Below are positions 42,191 through 52,800 of a stretch of DNA of 64,000 nucleotides, one piece after another (the stretch's first letter is position 1; every line of letters begins with the position of its first letter). This stretch comes from Symbiodinium microadriaticum (taxonomy: Eukaryota > Sar > Dinophyceae > Suessiales > Symbiodiniaceae). The DNA lies in assembly GCA_001939145.1 (NCBI GenBank), contig LSRX01001196.1, positions 97,971 through 161,970 of the forward strand, given 5' to 3'. Made by a program: the position numbers and the translations under genes. The notes under the pieces are model-generated. The model made no database searches, was not told the DNA's origin, and saw only the letters and a list, made by a program, of their open reading frames with translations.

Positions 42191-42327
42191 TACTTGGAGG
42201 GTCAGGCGGCTTAGTAAGTGGGCAGTACGTAGACTTCTCAGATACCCTAAAAGGGGTCCTAATTGGGGTTATGATACTGATAAGTCTATAAAAACCCTAC
42301 TTACTAAGTCCCCCGACCCTCCAAGTA
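42191..42327. repeat. MITE-like family B, divergent copy
   Basis: TACTTGGAGGGTCAGGCGGC at left and CCCCCGACCCTCCAAGTA at right. CTTAGTAAG / CTTACTAAG internal arms match family B, but the interior is distinct. Confidence 0.75.
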
Positions 42328-42716
42328 GGCTCCAGAAAGAATTTCTGGTGAATCGTTTGAGACTGCTGGCTTCAGGGCCCTAAACCCCAAACCCTAAACC
42401 CTGCATCATCGTACGGTTGATGATATAAATCCTGCATTACTCCATGACAAGGAATGTACCATAATACCCATAGTTTAGGGTCCTTAAGGTAATGCAGGAC
42501 TTTTATTACTCTAGGCTCCAGAATTTGTTTGGGTGAATCGTTTGTGACTGCTGGCTTCAGGACCCTAAACCCTAAACCCTACACCCTGCACCATAATATG
42601 ATACTGTTGATGAAATAAATCCTGCATTACCTTAAGGACCCTAAACTATGGGAAATATGGTATATTCCTTACTATGGGTAATGCAGGATTTATACCATCA
42701 ACCGTATGGGTTTTGG
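42328..42716. repeat. Tandem duplication, each unit ending in a family C MITE (copies 5 and 6)
   Basis: Unit 1 starts GGCTCCAGAAAGAATTTCTG and contains GTGAATCGTTTGAGACTGCT, a CCCTAAA stretch, and MITE C5 (42412-42511). Unit 2 starts GGCTCCAGAATTTGTTTGG with GTGAATCGTTTGTGACTGCT, a CCCTAAA stretch, and MITE C6 (42602-42716). The two C copies have opposite internal orientation, as shown by the order of ACCATAATA and CCTTAAGGACC. Confidence 0.8.
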
Positions 42717-43563
42717 AGTTTAGGCGTCAGGGCCTACATCCAAGCTTTAGGCCTCCCTGCCACTGCGACACGCTTTGATCGAAGGTTAGGCACGTCGAAG
42801 TGATACCCAGGGTGAGACCCAAGCCCATCCGAAGGCCTAGAAACCCTAAACCCTCGCCTTGTGCAGTAGCTGTGTGGGCTTTTTGAGTTTCGCGGCTTCA
42901 GGTTTGAGACTTTGCCACTCTTGCTTTTAGAGTTTCACACTTTCTGCCTTTGGGTGTTTCGGTTTGGGTGTTCAGTGTTTAGGGTATACTTTGGCTTGAG
43001 GGCTCAGGATAGGAGCCTTCCTATGCGCGTTTGCGTCACAGAAGCCTTGGTGCGCTGTCATGAGGGGTGGCCTTACGAGTGCGCTCCGCCAGTAAACTAA
43101 GTTGGTGCGGGTTAGCCAGGTAGTAAAGAAGCCTAAACAACTCCCAAGATTATTCCCTCTAGGGTTCCTGATTGTAGATACTATAAAAGAGCCCTAAACC
43201 TTAAACCCATATAGCAGCCCTTATAGAAGCCTTTGTCAAAAAACCCTTAACAGGAGCCCCCAAAACCCCTATTCTAAGTATTAAGGCCCCTATATCATAG
43301 AACCCTTATAGTAACCCTTATAGAAGGAACCCTAAACCCTAAGCCTTAAACCTTATTCTAATACTGGAGGCCCTCCAAGGCCCCCCTGCATTACTTTCTC
43401 CCGTCCCTCTTGGCGACTGCCTGGCCGCTCCCTAAACCCTAGACCACAAACCAAGCCTCGACATGAGGCGGATTTCTCTGGCCGAACTTGCGGGAAAGGA
43501 GCAGGGGTGGAAGCAGCTTGGCTGCAGAGCATCCTCAGTCGTGAACCCGAGTCGTCTTGAGAC
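42717..43563. other. Intergenic, with a partial family J-like piece
   Basis: AACCCCTATTCTAAGTATTAAGGCCCCTATAT near 43262-43295 resembles the right half of family J. ORF 42912-43100 has no motif. Confidence 0.35.
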
Positions 43564-43684
43564 TACTTAAAGGTGCATTGGATTTCGTAACTCGGGTCAT
43601 AACTTAGGTAACTTCTATGGTTACTTATAACCCCAATTAGGTCACTTATGACTGTACTTGTTAAGTCCCATGAACCTCCAAGTA
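43564..43684. repeat. MITE-like family B, copy 5
   Basis: TACTTAAAGGTGCATTGGAT at left, GTCCCATGAACCTCCAAGTA at right, 121 bp. The left arm is more diverged than the right. Confidence 0.85.
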
Positions 43685-43977
43685 CTGACTAATGCACACC
43701 CCTGAAGGCTAAAACCCCTTCCCTTAAGAAGCAGTTGTATCTAATTGTGAAAGAGTTGCGTCAAAGGATCAACAGCATCGAAAAGATGGGACCGTCGAAG
43801 CAGGCATGTTCTTGGCCCAAATAATTGCTAGCAGCCCTAAGCCCTAAACCCTAACCCTAAACGCTAATCCCATCCTGAGAGGGTTCCTGTCCGGCTCCTC
43901 CGAGGGTTCTATGGGTGGTTAGGGGGGAAAATTTCTGGTTTTTGGCCTTAGGATTTCTTGGTCTTCACGTTATTCCC

Positions 43978-44112
43978 TTAAGCTCTTCAGATTTGTGGGT
44001 CCTTTTCTTAAACTGAACAGTATGCAAAGGTGTAATGTAGGTAGGTGCCCTTGGCTCTTCAGATTTGTGGGTCGTCTTTTTCTTAAACTGAACAATGAAA
44101 AATGGTGTGATA
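43978..44112. repeat. Direct duplication of about 65 bp
   Basis: GCTCTTCAGATTTGTGGGTC ... TTCTTAAACTGAACA occurs at about 43981 and again at about 44051, slightly diverged, just before MITE J2. Confidence 0.8.
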
Positions 44113-44218
44113 TAGGGGCTTTGATAGTTACCTATACTATTTTGTGCGGGTTCCTCATTCTAATGAGAGTGTAACGTACCCCAACACCTTACTCTAATTA
44201 TTACGGCCCCTACATTAC
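44109..44218. repeat. MITE-like family J, copy 2
   Basis: ATATAGGGGCTTTGATAGTT at left and AATTATTACGGCCCCTACAT at right; interior TTGTGCGGGTTCCTC ... GTACCCCAACACC. Confidence 0.75.
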
Positions 44219-44333
44219 CTTTATGCTCCCTGGGCAGTGGATGCCACAACATGAGAATCTCGAGGAAGTCGGATCGGCCACCCTTCTCTGCTAAACCAAG
44301 AACCCTACATCGTCGATGCGGCAGTGCTGGCTA

Positions 44334-44402
44334 AACCCTAAACCCTAAACCCCTAAACCCTAAACCCCTAAACCCTAAACCCTAAACCCTAAACCCTAAA
44401 AC
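44334..44402 (-). repeat. Telomere-like CCCTAAA array
   Basis: About nine units with an occasional extra C. Confidence 0.95.
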
Positions 44403-44759
44403 CTATTCCTCAAAAGCTTGCCAGTCTAGGCTTGGTTCAAAACCCTAAACCTCCGAAGTCCGAAGTTCCTAGCCGAAGGCTCTGAGGACTCCGAGGCTTT
44501 TGCCCAAAGACCCACTTTATGAGTGTTTAGGGTTTAGGGCTTAGGGTTTATGAGGCTTTTTTGGGGCTATTTTGGGTTTTAAAGGACTTTAGGACTAGAG
44601 AGACTTAGTTCCCCATGTCCCATGTGGTGGTGGTTCGGATCTGTTGCTGTCCGCTCTCTGAGGATAAGCCCTTCCTCTACGTGTGCGGCCTAGCCAGTGA
44701 AGGCTACCAGGCAGGGAAATCTCTACACTAAACCCACTAAACCCACAAAACCCTAAACC

Positions 44760-45010
44760 CGAGGCTTTAGGGTTTACGGTTTAGGGTTTAGGGCTTAGGG
44801 TTTATTTAGGGTTTAGGGTTTAGGGTAAACCTTACCCATAAACCCTACAAGCCCTAAACCCTTAAACCCTAAACCCATTACTCCACGCCCCTCACAGCTG
44901 AATGCCGAAGCATAAGCAGACAAAGCAGCTAAGCCTTCAATCTTAAAAACCATAAACTCTAAACCCTAACCTTTAAACCCTAACCCCTGAACCCCCCAAA
45001 GCCTGAACCC
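44760..45010. repeat. Telomere-like arrays switching orientation
   Basis: TTTAGGG at 44764-44825, then CCCTAAA at 44830-44880 and 44955-45000. Confidence 0.75.
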
Positions 45011-45225
45011 TATGTCCTTCAAAACCCGACCAACCGGATAAGTTGCAAAAGAAGGCAGTGGTATGTACCTGAACCAGGAACGTCCATAGAATACTAGCCG
45101 TTTACAAGTGTGGGCCATTATTTTACCTACTTTCGGCTGTTCAGATACTTCCATGCTGCCGTGTGCGGGCTTGCAACCCTGTGGTTCAGGGTATGCGCAC
45201 GCATGTACAACTGGATAGGTAGGTA

Positions 45226-45342
45226 TGTATGTGTGTGTGTGTGTGCGGGTGTGCGGGTGTGCGGGTGTGCGGGTGTGCGGGTGTGCGGGTGTGTGTGTGT
45301 GTGCGTGTGCGTGTGTGCGTGCGTGCGTGCGTGTGCATTTTT
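45226..45342. repeat. (GT)n/(GTGTGCGG)n minisatellite
   Basis: GTGTGTGT then five to six GTGTGCGG octamers and GTGCGT units. ORFs of 66-151 codons on both strands are produced by the repeat. Confidence 0.95.
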
Positions 45343-46169
45343 GCGGCGCTGTCACAAGTCTGCGTACCCTTCCGACCTTCGCTGCATGCCAACACCCATC
45401 ATCACGTTCTAGTCCCAACATCTAAAATCTAAAACCAGGAGACATGCTAACCCCAATACCCTAAGCCCTATATAAACCCTATGAAGTATCTGCCAAAGCA
45501 GTTGTTTCCAGTCTACCACTGATCGTACCTTATGAACTCATGCTGAGGATTCCCTGGCAGATAGGGTTTAGGGTTTAGGGGAGTTTTAAGTGTCTGAGTA
45601 CTCCTTAGCAGCTGAAGGAGTACAAATTAAACTTTCTAAGGGTTAAGATGATCCCTTAATAGAACTGAAAGTGTACACTCTTTTGTGCTTATGAACTCAG
45701 CAGCCAAGACTCGACTCTCTGCAGGATGGCTTTCCAAAGAAGCTGGATTTTTGGTCAAAGACCTGCATCAGCGAGTGCCCTTCGAACAATCGCAGCGACG
45801 TAGAGACTTGCCCTGCACATGGTCATGAGGGGTTAGGATCGACCTTTGCCCCCCCAAAAGAAGGTACCGTTTCAGGGAGTTATATTATTGGAAAATCATA
45901 ACATGGAACACTAACAAGGTGTAGGTTCTTAATGGGTTTCGAGTTTAGGGTCTAGGGTTTAGGCTTTAGACTTGTGCTTGGCGTGTCACGGACAGCTGGC
46001 AGTCGTGAGTCTGTCCAAATGAGCCTGAATGCTTGAAATCCTTGCAGTCTCAATCCCGACCCTAAACCCGAAACAGTACACCCTAAACCCTATAAGCCCT
46101 AACCCTAAACCCTAAACCCTACCCCTAAACCCTCAAAAGTCCAACATCTGAAATGCATCAAAGTATATA
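45343..46169. other. Intergenic
   Basis: Telomere-like words at 45563-45575 and 46065-46135. Nothing else recognised. Confidence 0.4.
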
Positions 46170-46262
46170 CCCACAGGCTCCTTAGTAGTTCTTTTTCGGG
46201 ATTGCCTTATTATAGGATTCTCAATATAAACCACAAAAAGGAACTACTTAGGGGCCTATGGG
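46170..46262. repeat. MITE-like family H, copy 2
   Basis: CCCACAGGCTCCTTAGTAGT at left and ACTACTTAGGGGCCTATGGG at right, 93 bp, flanked by TA on both sides. Confidence 0.9.
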
Positions 46263-46909
46263 TACGCCTAAAGCTGCCAAGCTGCAAGTCCCAACCCGGC
46301 CGAAGTGATTGCTCTTCAGTCATGCGTGTGCGGTGCCATCCATGGAACTTGTTAAACAACTTTTTTAATTAATTGACATAGACATAGAAGTTGTTCTTGC
46401 AAGGTCTGCATAGGTTTTCTGGCATAAACCAAACCTTTTCCGTTCTTAAACCCGCAGTCAGCACAAACCTAAACCCGTGTAGCTCTGCTGTAAACCATTC
46501 TTAGGTGAACAGAACGTGCCTCATAGCTCATTTACTATTCTGAGGCTATGCGGCTGTGTTCCCGCCACCGTAAGTCTAGTTTGTTGCACGTTGCCTTGCA
46601 ACGTGCTTGCTAATGTGGAAAGACTCAATCTTGAAGCTACTCTGGTCTGGACGGGCTTCCAATCAGGAATGTATTGGTCGGCCTTATGTCCTGCCTCGTG
46701 CGAAAGATTGCACGACGGACGATTGCATCGTGCCCCGGCAGTTTTGCGCGTTTGATCAAGCTCAAGTGGTTTTCTAACAAATGGGGTTGGGATATCTGTG
46801 CCGCAAATACCCTCAAACCCTAGACCCTAAACTCAAACCAAGTCTGTTATGAAAGGCACTGAAACCAACCTCATCTTCTAGCAACTGCTGCACTGCCTTA
46901 AACCCTAAT

Positions 46910-47990
46910 CCCTAAACTGCCGAGAGCGCCGCTGACCATTTGCATGGGCGCTCGAGGCTCCGACCGAGGCCCCCGGCCGAGCGTCCTGTCAGAACGGTGA
47001 GGGAGGGTAAAGCCTCCCGGTATACGAGGACTGTAGTGACCCAGCCCCGCCATTGACCTCTTGCCGTTAGGCAATAAAGATGGACCCCAAATCCCTCACC
47101 GTTGGGGTCGCTTTGGTTTTTAGGGGGTCTGGGGGGGTACCCCCAGGGGGAGTCTGGGGCACCAGCCTGGCAGAATCCAGGAACCCAACGCCTTCTAGGC
47201 CCGTCCCAGGGGGCAACCCCGCGAATTTCTGTAGAAAAAGCCACCTTCCTGCCCGTTTTTGGGGTTTGGGGGGCTTCCAAGGGGTCAAAGGCCCCAGACT
47301 TTGTGGCTTGTGCCGCACCTGCCCTGCCGTGGCCCGGGCCTCCGAGGGACCTCGTCAATTTCTGCAGAAGCACGAGCCGTTTAGTGAAACGATGCGAAAT
47401 TTCCGTGGGCCGTTTAAAGAATTTGGCTAAATTCCTGCTTCCCGGGCTGCTGGTTTCCAGCGACAGCATGGGCCGAATAGAGAATTGCAAAATTTCCTTA
47501 TTATGTTGGGTTACACGTCCGACCCGGAGGGGACCTCAGTTTGTGCTCTGCTGCCGCTGCCGCTGCCCCTTGCACTCGCCTGCCTGTGCGCCTGCTGCCT
47601 GCCTGCGCCCAAGCCTCGCGAGCTTGCTCCCAGCCTCTGTCTGCCTGTCCAAAGCACGAGCCGTTTAGCAGTTAAGCAGAAAGGAAAGGGAAAATTTCCT
47701 GGGTTGCGTTTGCGAGCCGTTTAGCAATCATTTTCTGGGCTTTTTGACCGAACAGCGCGAGCCGGTTAGCAGTGCAAACGCGGTTTCTGCAGCTAGGGGC
47801 CCCGCGGGGGTAGGGGACGGGACGAGCCATTTAGCAGTTTCCTGTTGTTGCCTTATTAAGGTGGGTGCATGAAGTGCCTGCAGAGAGCCTCAGTTTCACG
47901 ACAGCATGACACGTTTCACGTGCCGCGGCCCTAGCTGTTTTCGCGGAGCCAGTCTTCAGCGCAAACCAAAGTCGTCAGAACTTATGGCTG
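46910..47990 (+). other. GC-rich leader of the Helitron with repeated GAGCCGTTTAGCA motif
   Basis: No convincing protein: overlapping ORFs on both strands (up to 192 codons) have low-complexity composition. The motif GAGCC(G/A)(T/G)TTAG occurs at about 47371, 47659, 47713, 47759 and 47823. It often sits next to GAAATTTCC / AAATTTCCT words. This may be a regulatory or origin-like region of the element, or an unrelated repeat. Confidence 0.45.
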
Positions 47991-48071
47991 ATCCTGCGAT
48001 TGCTCTCCGAAGCTCTGTTGGCTCGACAACCCCGCGCACTCAACTCCCATTCCTGCGATTCAGTGTCTAGC

Positions 48072-50809
48072 ATGGCTTCGTCTCGTTGGTCCTCGCCTGC
48101 GGCTGCCTCCGCTGTCGCCGACGACTTGCTGGACTTGGGGATCCTGGAGGACGACGCAGTCGCCGTGGACTCCTTGGATCGAGCCGAATTGGAGCTGTGG
48201 CCGGAACCTGATATGAACCATCCTTCGGATGAGGCGTGCCCTGACGACTTGGAGATTGAGCTCGGGAAGTTGGTCGAGGAGGCTATGGAGGCCATGTCCG
48301 ATGCCAGCGTCTCAGACGACGGAAGTGAAGCCCCTCCTGCTGAGATTGCTACGCCAATGATGCCGGCCCCGTCTTCATCTCCAGTCAGCGCCGCCGTTAC
48401 CCCGCTGCCTCGCAAGAAGCCTGCTGCACGGAAGCCGCGGCCAAACGAGAGATGTGCTGGACTCACCGGCTCACCTTGCCGCTTTCATAGCACAGGGAAC
48501 GGTGATCCGGCGCGCATCCATCCGGACCGTGGCGAAATACATTGCCTCTTTTGCGACTCCGTCAAATGCCGGGCCACTACCGAGCGAGTCTTGCTGAACT
48601 TGCTGAAGACCTTCAAGGACAAGGGCGATGGCCTCTACAATGCGGCACTGTGCCGACTGCGGCAGCACCTTGGGGAGGCAAAGGTTGCCAGCCTTATCGA
48701 CCCATGGCAGGTTCGTCTGCAGCAGCGTCGATCTGCCAGTGCCCCGCTGAAGCCGAAGCCGCGAGACGCTTATGAAGTTGAGGTCAAGCGGGATCGTCGG
48801 GTGGCCCGGCGCAAGGTCTTCTTCCCCGACAAGCTCCACTCTCGCGCAGCCGAGGCAGACGAGGCCGCTGAGGTTGAGCACGTCCGAAACATTGGCATCG
48901 TTGAAGACTTGGCAGACAACGACACGGGCCTCCCTAAGCCCAGGGACGCGATCCCGCGCTTCGTGGAAGACTGGTGCAAACAAGGGTCCTGGGGTATCTG
49001 CGAGAAGTGCCACAGCATGTGCCCGCGACCTCTTCAGCCAGTGGACACAAGGAGGATCGCCAAGCCGACCATCCCAGCAAACCAGTGCACTGCTTGTCAG
49101 AAGGGGGAGTACGTGCCGCAGTCAGCTGACATCCCTGAGCCTCTCCGCGACTTGAAGCCTCGGGTGATCGAAGCCCTTCGTCCCTTGGAAATAGACACAG
49201 GAGCAGCCGAGCGGGTTCAGTTTGGCTACCGCGTGCACACTGCCATGATCAGCTTCGCCTGGGAGCCGGTGTCCGTCGAGTACAAGATCACGTCGCTAGA
49301 GAAGCGGAAGGACCGGCAGGCCGCTGAGGCGGCCTACCTGCATCTCATGAGCTCCTCCACCAGTGCCTACAAGGACTTCGTCGTCAAGCACAATGAGTTC
49401 TTAGAGAAGCATGGCGACAATGCCGAAAAGAAGGTCCGGAAACGTCCCCTCCGCTTCCTGGAAGAGGAAGGCTTGGAATGCGCTCTCTGGCCACACCTGT
49501 ACTACCACAAGAACCTCTGTGAGACCGTGGCTCGAGCAACTCACGAGACGAGGCAGAAAACGAAGCAGGGCCGAAAGCGACGAGTGGAGGACAGCAGCGA
49601 CGAGGAGGCAGCAGAAGACGCGCCCGACGGTGAGGTCGGCCAGAGGGAGGATGCCATTATTGCCGCGAGCAAGATGGGGCGCATCAAGCGTGGGTTCATC
49701 CGGAAGGTTCTGTCGCCGGTCATCGGATACGGCGCCGATTACCAGTTGCTCCACTTCGTGTACGACCTGAGCATGTGGACCACCATCGGCACCAAGCGTA
49801 ACATCGCCACACGGTGCGGTGTTCCCTTGCGGCTGCTCTTGAAAGGCTCTCCATGGACACCCCAGTACTGGCGAGTTCGGCATCAAGCCCTCATCGACAT
49901 GCAGCGACAGTGTGGCAATGCCAGCCTCTTCAGGACCCGAGCCCCCTATGAGCGGACCTTCCCGTATCACCGCTGGATTCTGCACGAGCAAGAGGTTCTG
50001 GGGCGCCCAAGACAGCATTTGGCCGGTGCAGAGACCCTTCACATGGCCCACGTCCTCCTCCAGCTCGACAAGGGGTACTTGTTTGGCGACCGAGCGCACG
50101 CCGGGCGCACCGATCGCACCTGGAAAGAGCATCTGCTAGGCCCACTATCAGCGGATCGTGGAAACACCGTGGTGGCACACGCCACGCGCTTGGAATTCCA
50201 AGATGGCAAACGGAAGCGGGGCACTCAAAAGTACCATGGTCGGGGCACTACGCACAGCCATTCGCTTGACTTCCTCGAGAACATGGAATCCATCGGCCTG
50301 GAATCGAAGGTGCAGGCAACGATCCCCCCGAAGAACACGGAGCCGCTGCTACATGGCCTTGTCACGGATTCCCAATGTGATTACAAAGACTCGGGCCTGC
50401 CGGTTCGTGAGGAGCCTTCCGCATGGGACCCGGACGGGCAGAAGGTGCTGCTGCATCATACGGAGGACGACAAGGATGCAAAGGTCCGGGCCTATTTCAA
50501 GGACACGATGGAAGTGACGAAATGCCACGAAGACGTGCAGCAAGGTGACGGGAACGGGGCTGTGCTTCGCTATGTATCAACCTACAACATGAAGTTCAGC
50601 AATTCCATGGACTCGGATTGGCTCAATGGGGCGGCCTCCGACTACAGCACGGCCGCAGGGGTGCTCCGCCGCTATCAGCCACTGGAGCCAGAGATGTGGC
50701 TGACCCTAGCACAAGAGCGGTTCCCGCAGGCCTACCTGAGCGGCACCTTCGTGGACTACATGGCCCCGAGCTTGGACACGCAAGAAGCCGCTGTTCCTGC
50801 AGTACTATG
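48072..50809 (+). CDS. Helitron Rep (HUH endonuclease) with N-terminal zinc-finger-like regions
   Basis: Frame open from 48000; the first ATG is at 48072 (MASSRWSSPAAASAV). An acidic N-terminus is followed by two Cys/His clusters: CRFHSTGNGD...HCLFC...C, and GSWGICEKCHSMCPRPLQ ... CTACQKGEY. The HUH motif is in RGTTHSHSLDFL (His 752 and His 754, counting from 48000). The catalytic Tyr region is RYVSTYNMKF (Tyr 858, Tyr 862, Lys 865), the YxxxYxxK arrangement of Helitron Reps that nick and join single-stranded DNA. The frame stops at 50807-50809, within DNA whose +1 frame continues the protein as KKPLFLQYYERSTWRREDM into the helicase ORF. The stop therefore reflects a frameshift of one base between about 50770 and 50785. 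Whether it is decay, an assembly error or a programmed shift is open. Confidence 0.85.
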
Positions 50810-52800
50810 AGCGCTCCACGTGGCGCCGCGAGGACATGACGCTCCTGGAGTTCCTCCGCAAGAGCAACGCCCAGGGCGAGATCATCCACCATATTCGCAA
50901 GAAGCACCAGGAGGCGGTCATGGAGGAGGTGCGTGCCTTCCGACAGGAGTCCGATAAGGACTTCGCAGCTTGTCGCAAGGAGCTCTTGTCCGCCTTCCGT
51001 CGACACCGGTCGGAGCGCAAAGCTCGAAGGCAAGAGACCAAGCCTTTGACGGAGTTCCTGGCAGACCACGACTATGAGGGGCTCACCACCCTGGAAGACT
51101 TCGCTAACAATTACGTGTGTCGCGGCGAGAAGTTGGCTGCCGTCTCCACGCACTCGATGCTGAACGACCGCTACTACGGACAGTGGTTGGCCCTCAATCG
51201 GCCGTTCCGGCGACTGGAAGAGTTCATCGAGTCGGCTCCCGAGGTCGTCGAGCGGGTCCCGGAGAAGTACCGACACTTCGCCTTGTGCGTACACCACGCG
51301 GCTGACTTCTGGGAGAGCGAGGGCCTGATTCGCGGCGCCTTGGAGCTGGAAGCTCGGAGCAATGCTTTCATCGAGACGATTCTCCGAAAGATCCAGGCCC
51401 AGAAGCACCTCGTCAAGCGCTACCTAAACCAGGAGATCCCTGTGACAGAGGTCCTCAGCGCCGAAGAATCCGAGGAGGGCGCTGGCGATGACACTGCCCC
51501 ACGATCGAAGCTCACCAATTCGCAGAAGCTCCTTGCGAGGGCCATGAAAGAGCAGATGCAGAATACGATGGCGGCAGCAGAAGCTCAAGATGACGAAGCC
51601 CAGGAGGTCTGCATTGCGGCGGCGGCCGAACACAAGATCCTCTTCGCAAATGGCCCGCCCGGGACCGGGAAGACTCATGTGGTGCACGAACAGATCAGGC
51701 GATGGAAGCAGCAAGGCGCTCGGATCCTCTTCGCGTTGCCCACCGGCCAACTGGCTTCGGAGATGCGGGCGGTGCATCCAGAGATCGATGTGGACACGAG
51801 TCATGGCGCCTTCCTACTCCATCGGCCATTGCAGGAAGCCATGGCGATCCTGACGCAATACGATCTCGTAGTGGTCGATGAAGTCTCCATGCTCACGGCG
51901 GGACATTTCGAGCATATCCTGGCACTTTGGAAGTACGCCGACCAGCTGCCTTGCCTGGTGTTGCTGGGCGATTTCTGGCAGCTTCCCGTCGTGGACAAGA
52001 CAGCTGAGCGATGCGAGCAGTCGGCGGCCTGGGCAGGACATGTCAAAACAATTCCGTTTCGTGAGCAGGTGAGGTGCAAGTGCCCTGCTTTGCAAGCCAA
52101 ACTCGACATCCTCCGGACAGCCGTTCCCAGTATGCAACAGCTCAAAAAGATCCTCCGAGGGCACCGTGCTTGGACGACTCGCGAACCTACTGGCTACGAC
52201 CTCCTGGAGCTCTTCCGGCAGCATGAAAACACCACCGTGGTCACCTGCACCCGCCACGGTGCGGCGACCATCAATGATCTGGCTGCGACGGTCTTCTTCG
52301 AGGACAGGCACAAGCACCCGCTCGGGGTACTGCCGCTCGATTATGAGGCGAACCAAGACAATTACGGACGTGGTGGACGACTTCGGAGCGGCACCTTGCA
52401 GCCGGCCCTGCGGACAGTGTACAAGGGCATGCGCATCTTCTTGACGAAGAATATGTCGAAAGAGGATGATTTCGTCAATGGTATGGCCGCTACGGTGGAG
52501 GACTTTGACGAGCGCAGTCAATGCCTGCAAGTCCTCACCCGCACCAACCAGCGCCTGGCTGTTTACATGGTCACCCACGAGCTGGACGATGGAAGAAAGG
52601 TGGCTGCCTTCCCCGTTCGACTGGGATACGCCTCGACGGTGCCGAAAGTGCAAGGCATGACACTCCCTCATGTGACCATCTGGCTGGATCACCCGGGATG
52701 CCGCGCGGCGGCCTACGTAGCTATGTCCCGAGTGCAGACAGATGCAGACTACTTAATCGCTGGGCTGGTGAGCACCAAGCACTTCGTGCCTGCGCACTGA
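50782..52800 (+). CDS. Helitron PIF1-family helicase domain
   Basis: First ATG at 50836, but homologous sequence is already in frame from 50782, showing that this is the C-terminal half of one Rep-helicase protein. Walker A is GPPGTGKT (residues 273-280 counted from 50836), Walker B is LVVVDEVSML (Asp348, Glu349). GDFWQLPVV is motif III-like, and VQGMTLPHVTIWLD with AAYVAMSRVQ are motifs V-VI, all in PIF1/RecD2 order. It would unwind DNA 5' to 3' during rolling-circle transposition. Full length to TGA at 52798-52800, no further disruption. The 50 residues before Walker A are acidic and divergent. Confidence 0.9.
   Translation, partial: KKPLFLQYYERSTWRREDMTLLEFLRKSNAQGEIIHHIRKKHQEAVMEEVRAFRQESDKDFAACRKELLSAFRRHRSERKARRQETKPLTEFLADHDYEGLTTLEDFANNYVCRGEKLAAVSTHSMLNDRYYGQWLALNRPFRRLEEFIESAPEVVERVPEKYRHFALCVHHAADFWESEGLIRGALELEARSNAFIETILRKIQAQKHLVKRYLNQEIPVTEVLSAEESEEGAGDDTAPRSKLTNSQKLLARAMKEQMQNTMAAAEAQDDEAQEVCIAAAAEHKILFANGPPGTGKTHVVHEQIRRWKQQGARILFALPTGQLASEMRAVHPEIDVDTSHGAFLLHRPLQEAMAILTQYDLVVVDEVSMLTAGHFEHILALWKYADQLPCLVLLGDFWQLPVVDKTAERCEQSAAWAGHVKTIPFREQVRCKCPALQAKLDILRTAVPSMQQLKKILRGHRAWTTREPTGYDLLELFRQHENTTVVTCTRHGAATINDLAATVFFEDRHKHPLGVLPLDYEANQDNYGRGGRLRSGTLQPALRTVYKGMRIFLTKNMSKEDDFVNGMAATVEDFDERSQCLQVLTRTNQRLAVYMVTHELDDGRKVAAFPVRLGYASTVPKVQGMTLPHVTIWLDHPGCRAAAYVAMSRVQTDADYLIAGLVSTKHFVPAH

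Noticed and set aside
44966-45421. His/Thr- and Cys/Val-rich ORFs
   Set aside because: Translation of the GTGTGCGG repeat.
46516-46755. 79-codon ORF, Cys/Leu-rich
   Set aside because: No motif, no splice context and no similarity to other parts of the window.
47067-47724. ORFs of 83-192 codons on both strands before the Helitron Rep
   Set aside because: Low-complexity GC-rich frames, mutually overlapping on both strands, no domain, no shared frame with Rep.
49401-52692. Antisense ORFs of 243, 261 and 292 codons across the Helitron genes
   Set aside because: GC-rich coding DNA leaves antisense frames open; the plus strand has clear Rep and helicase motifs.
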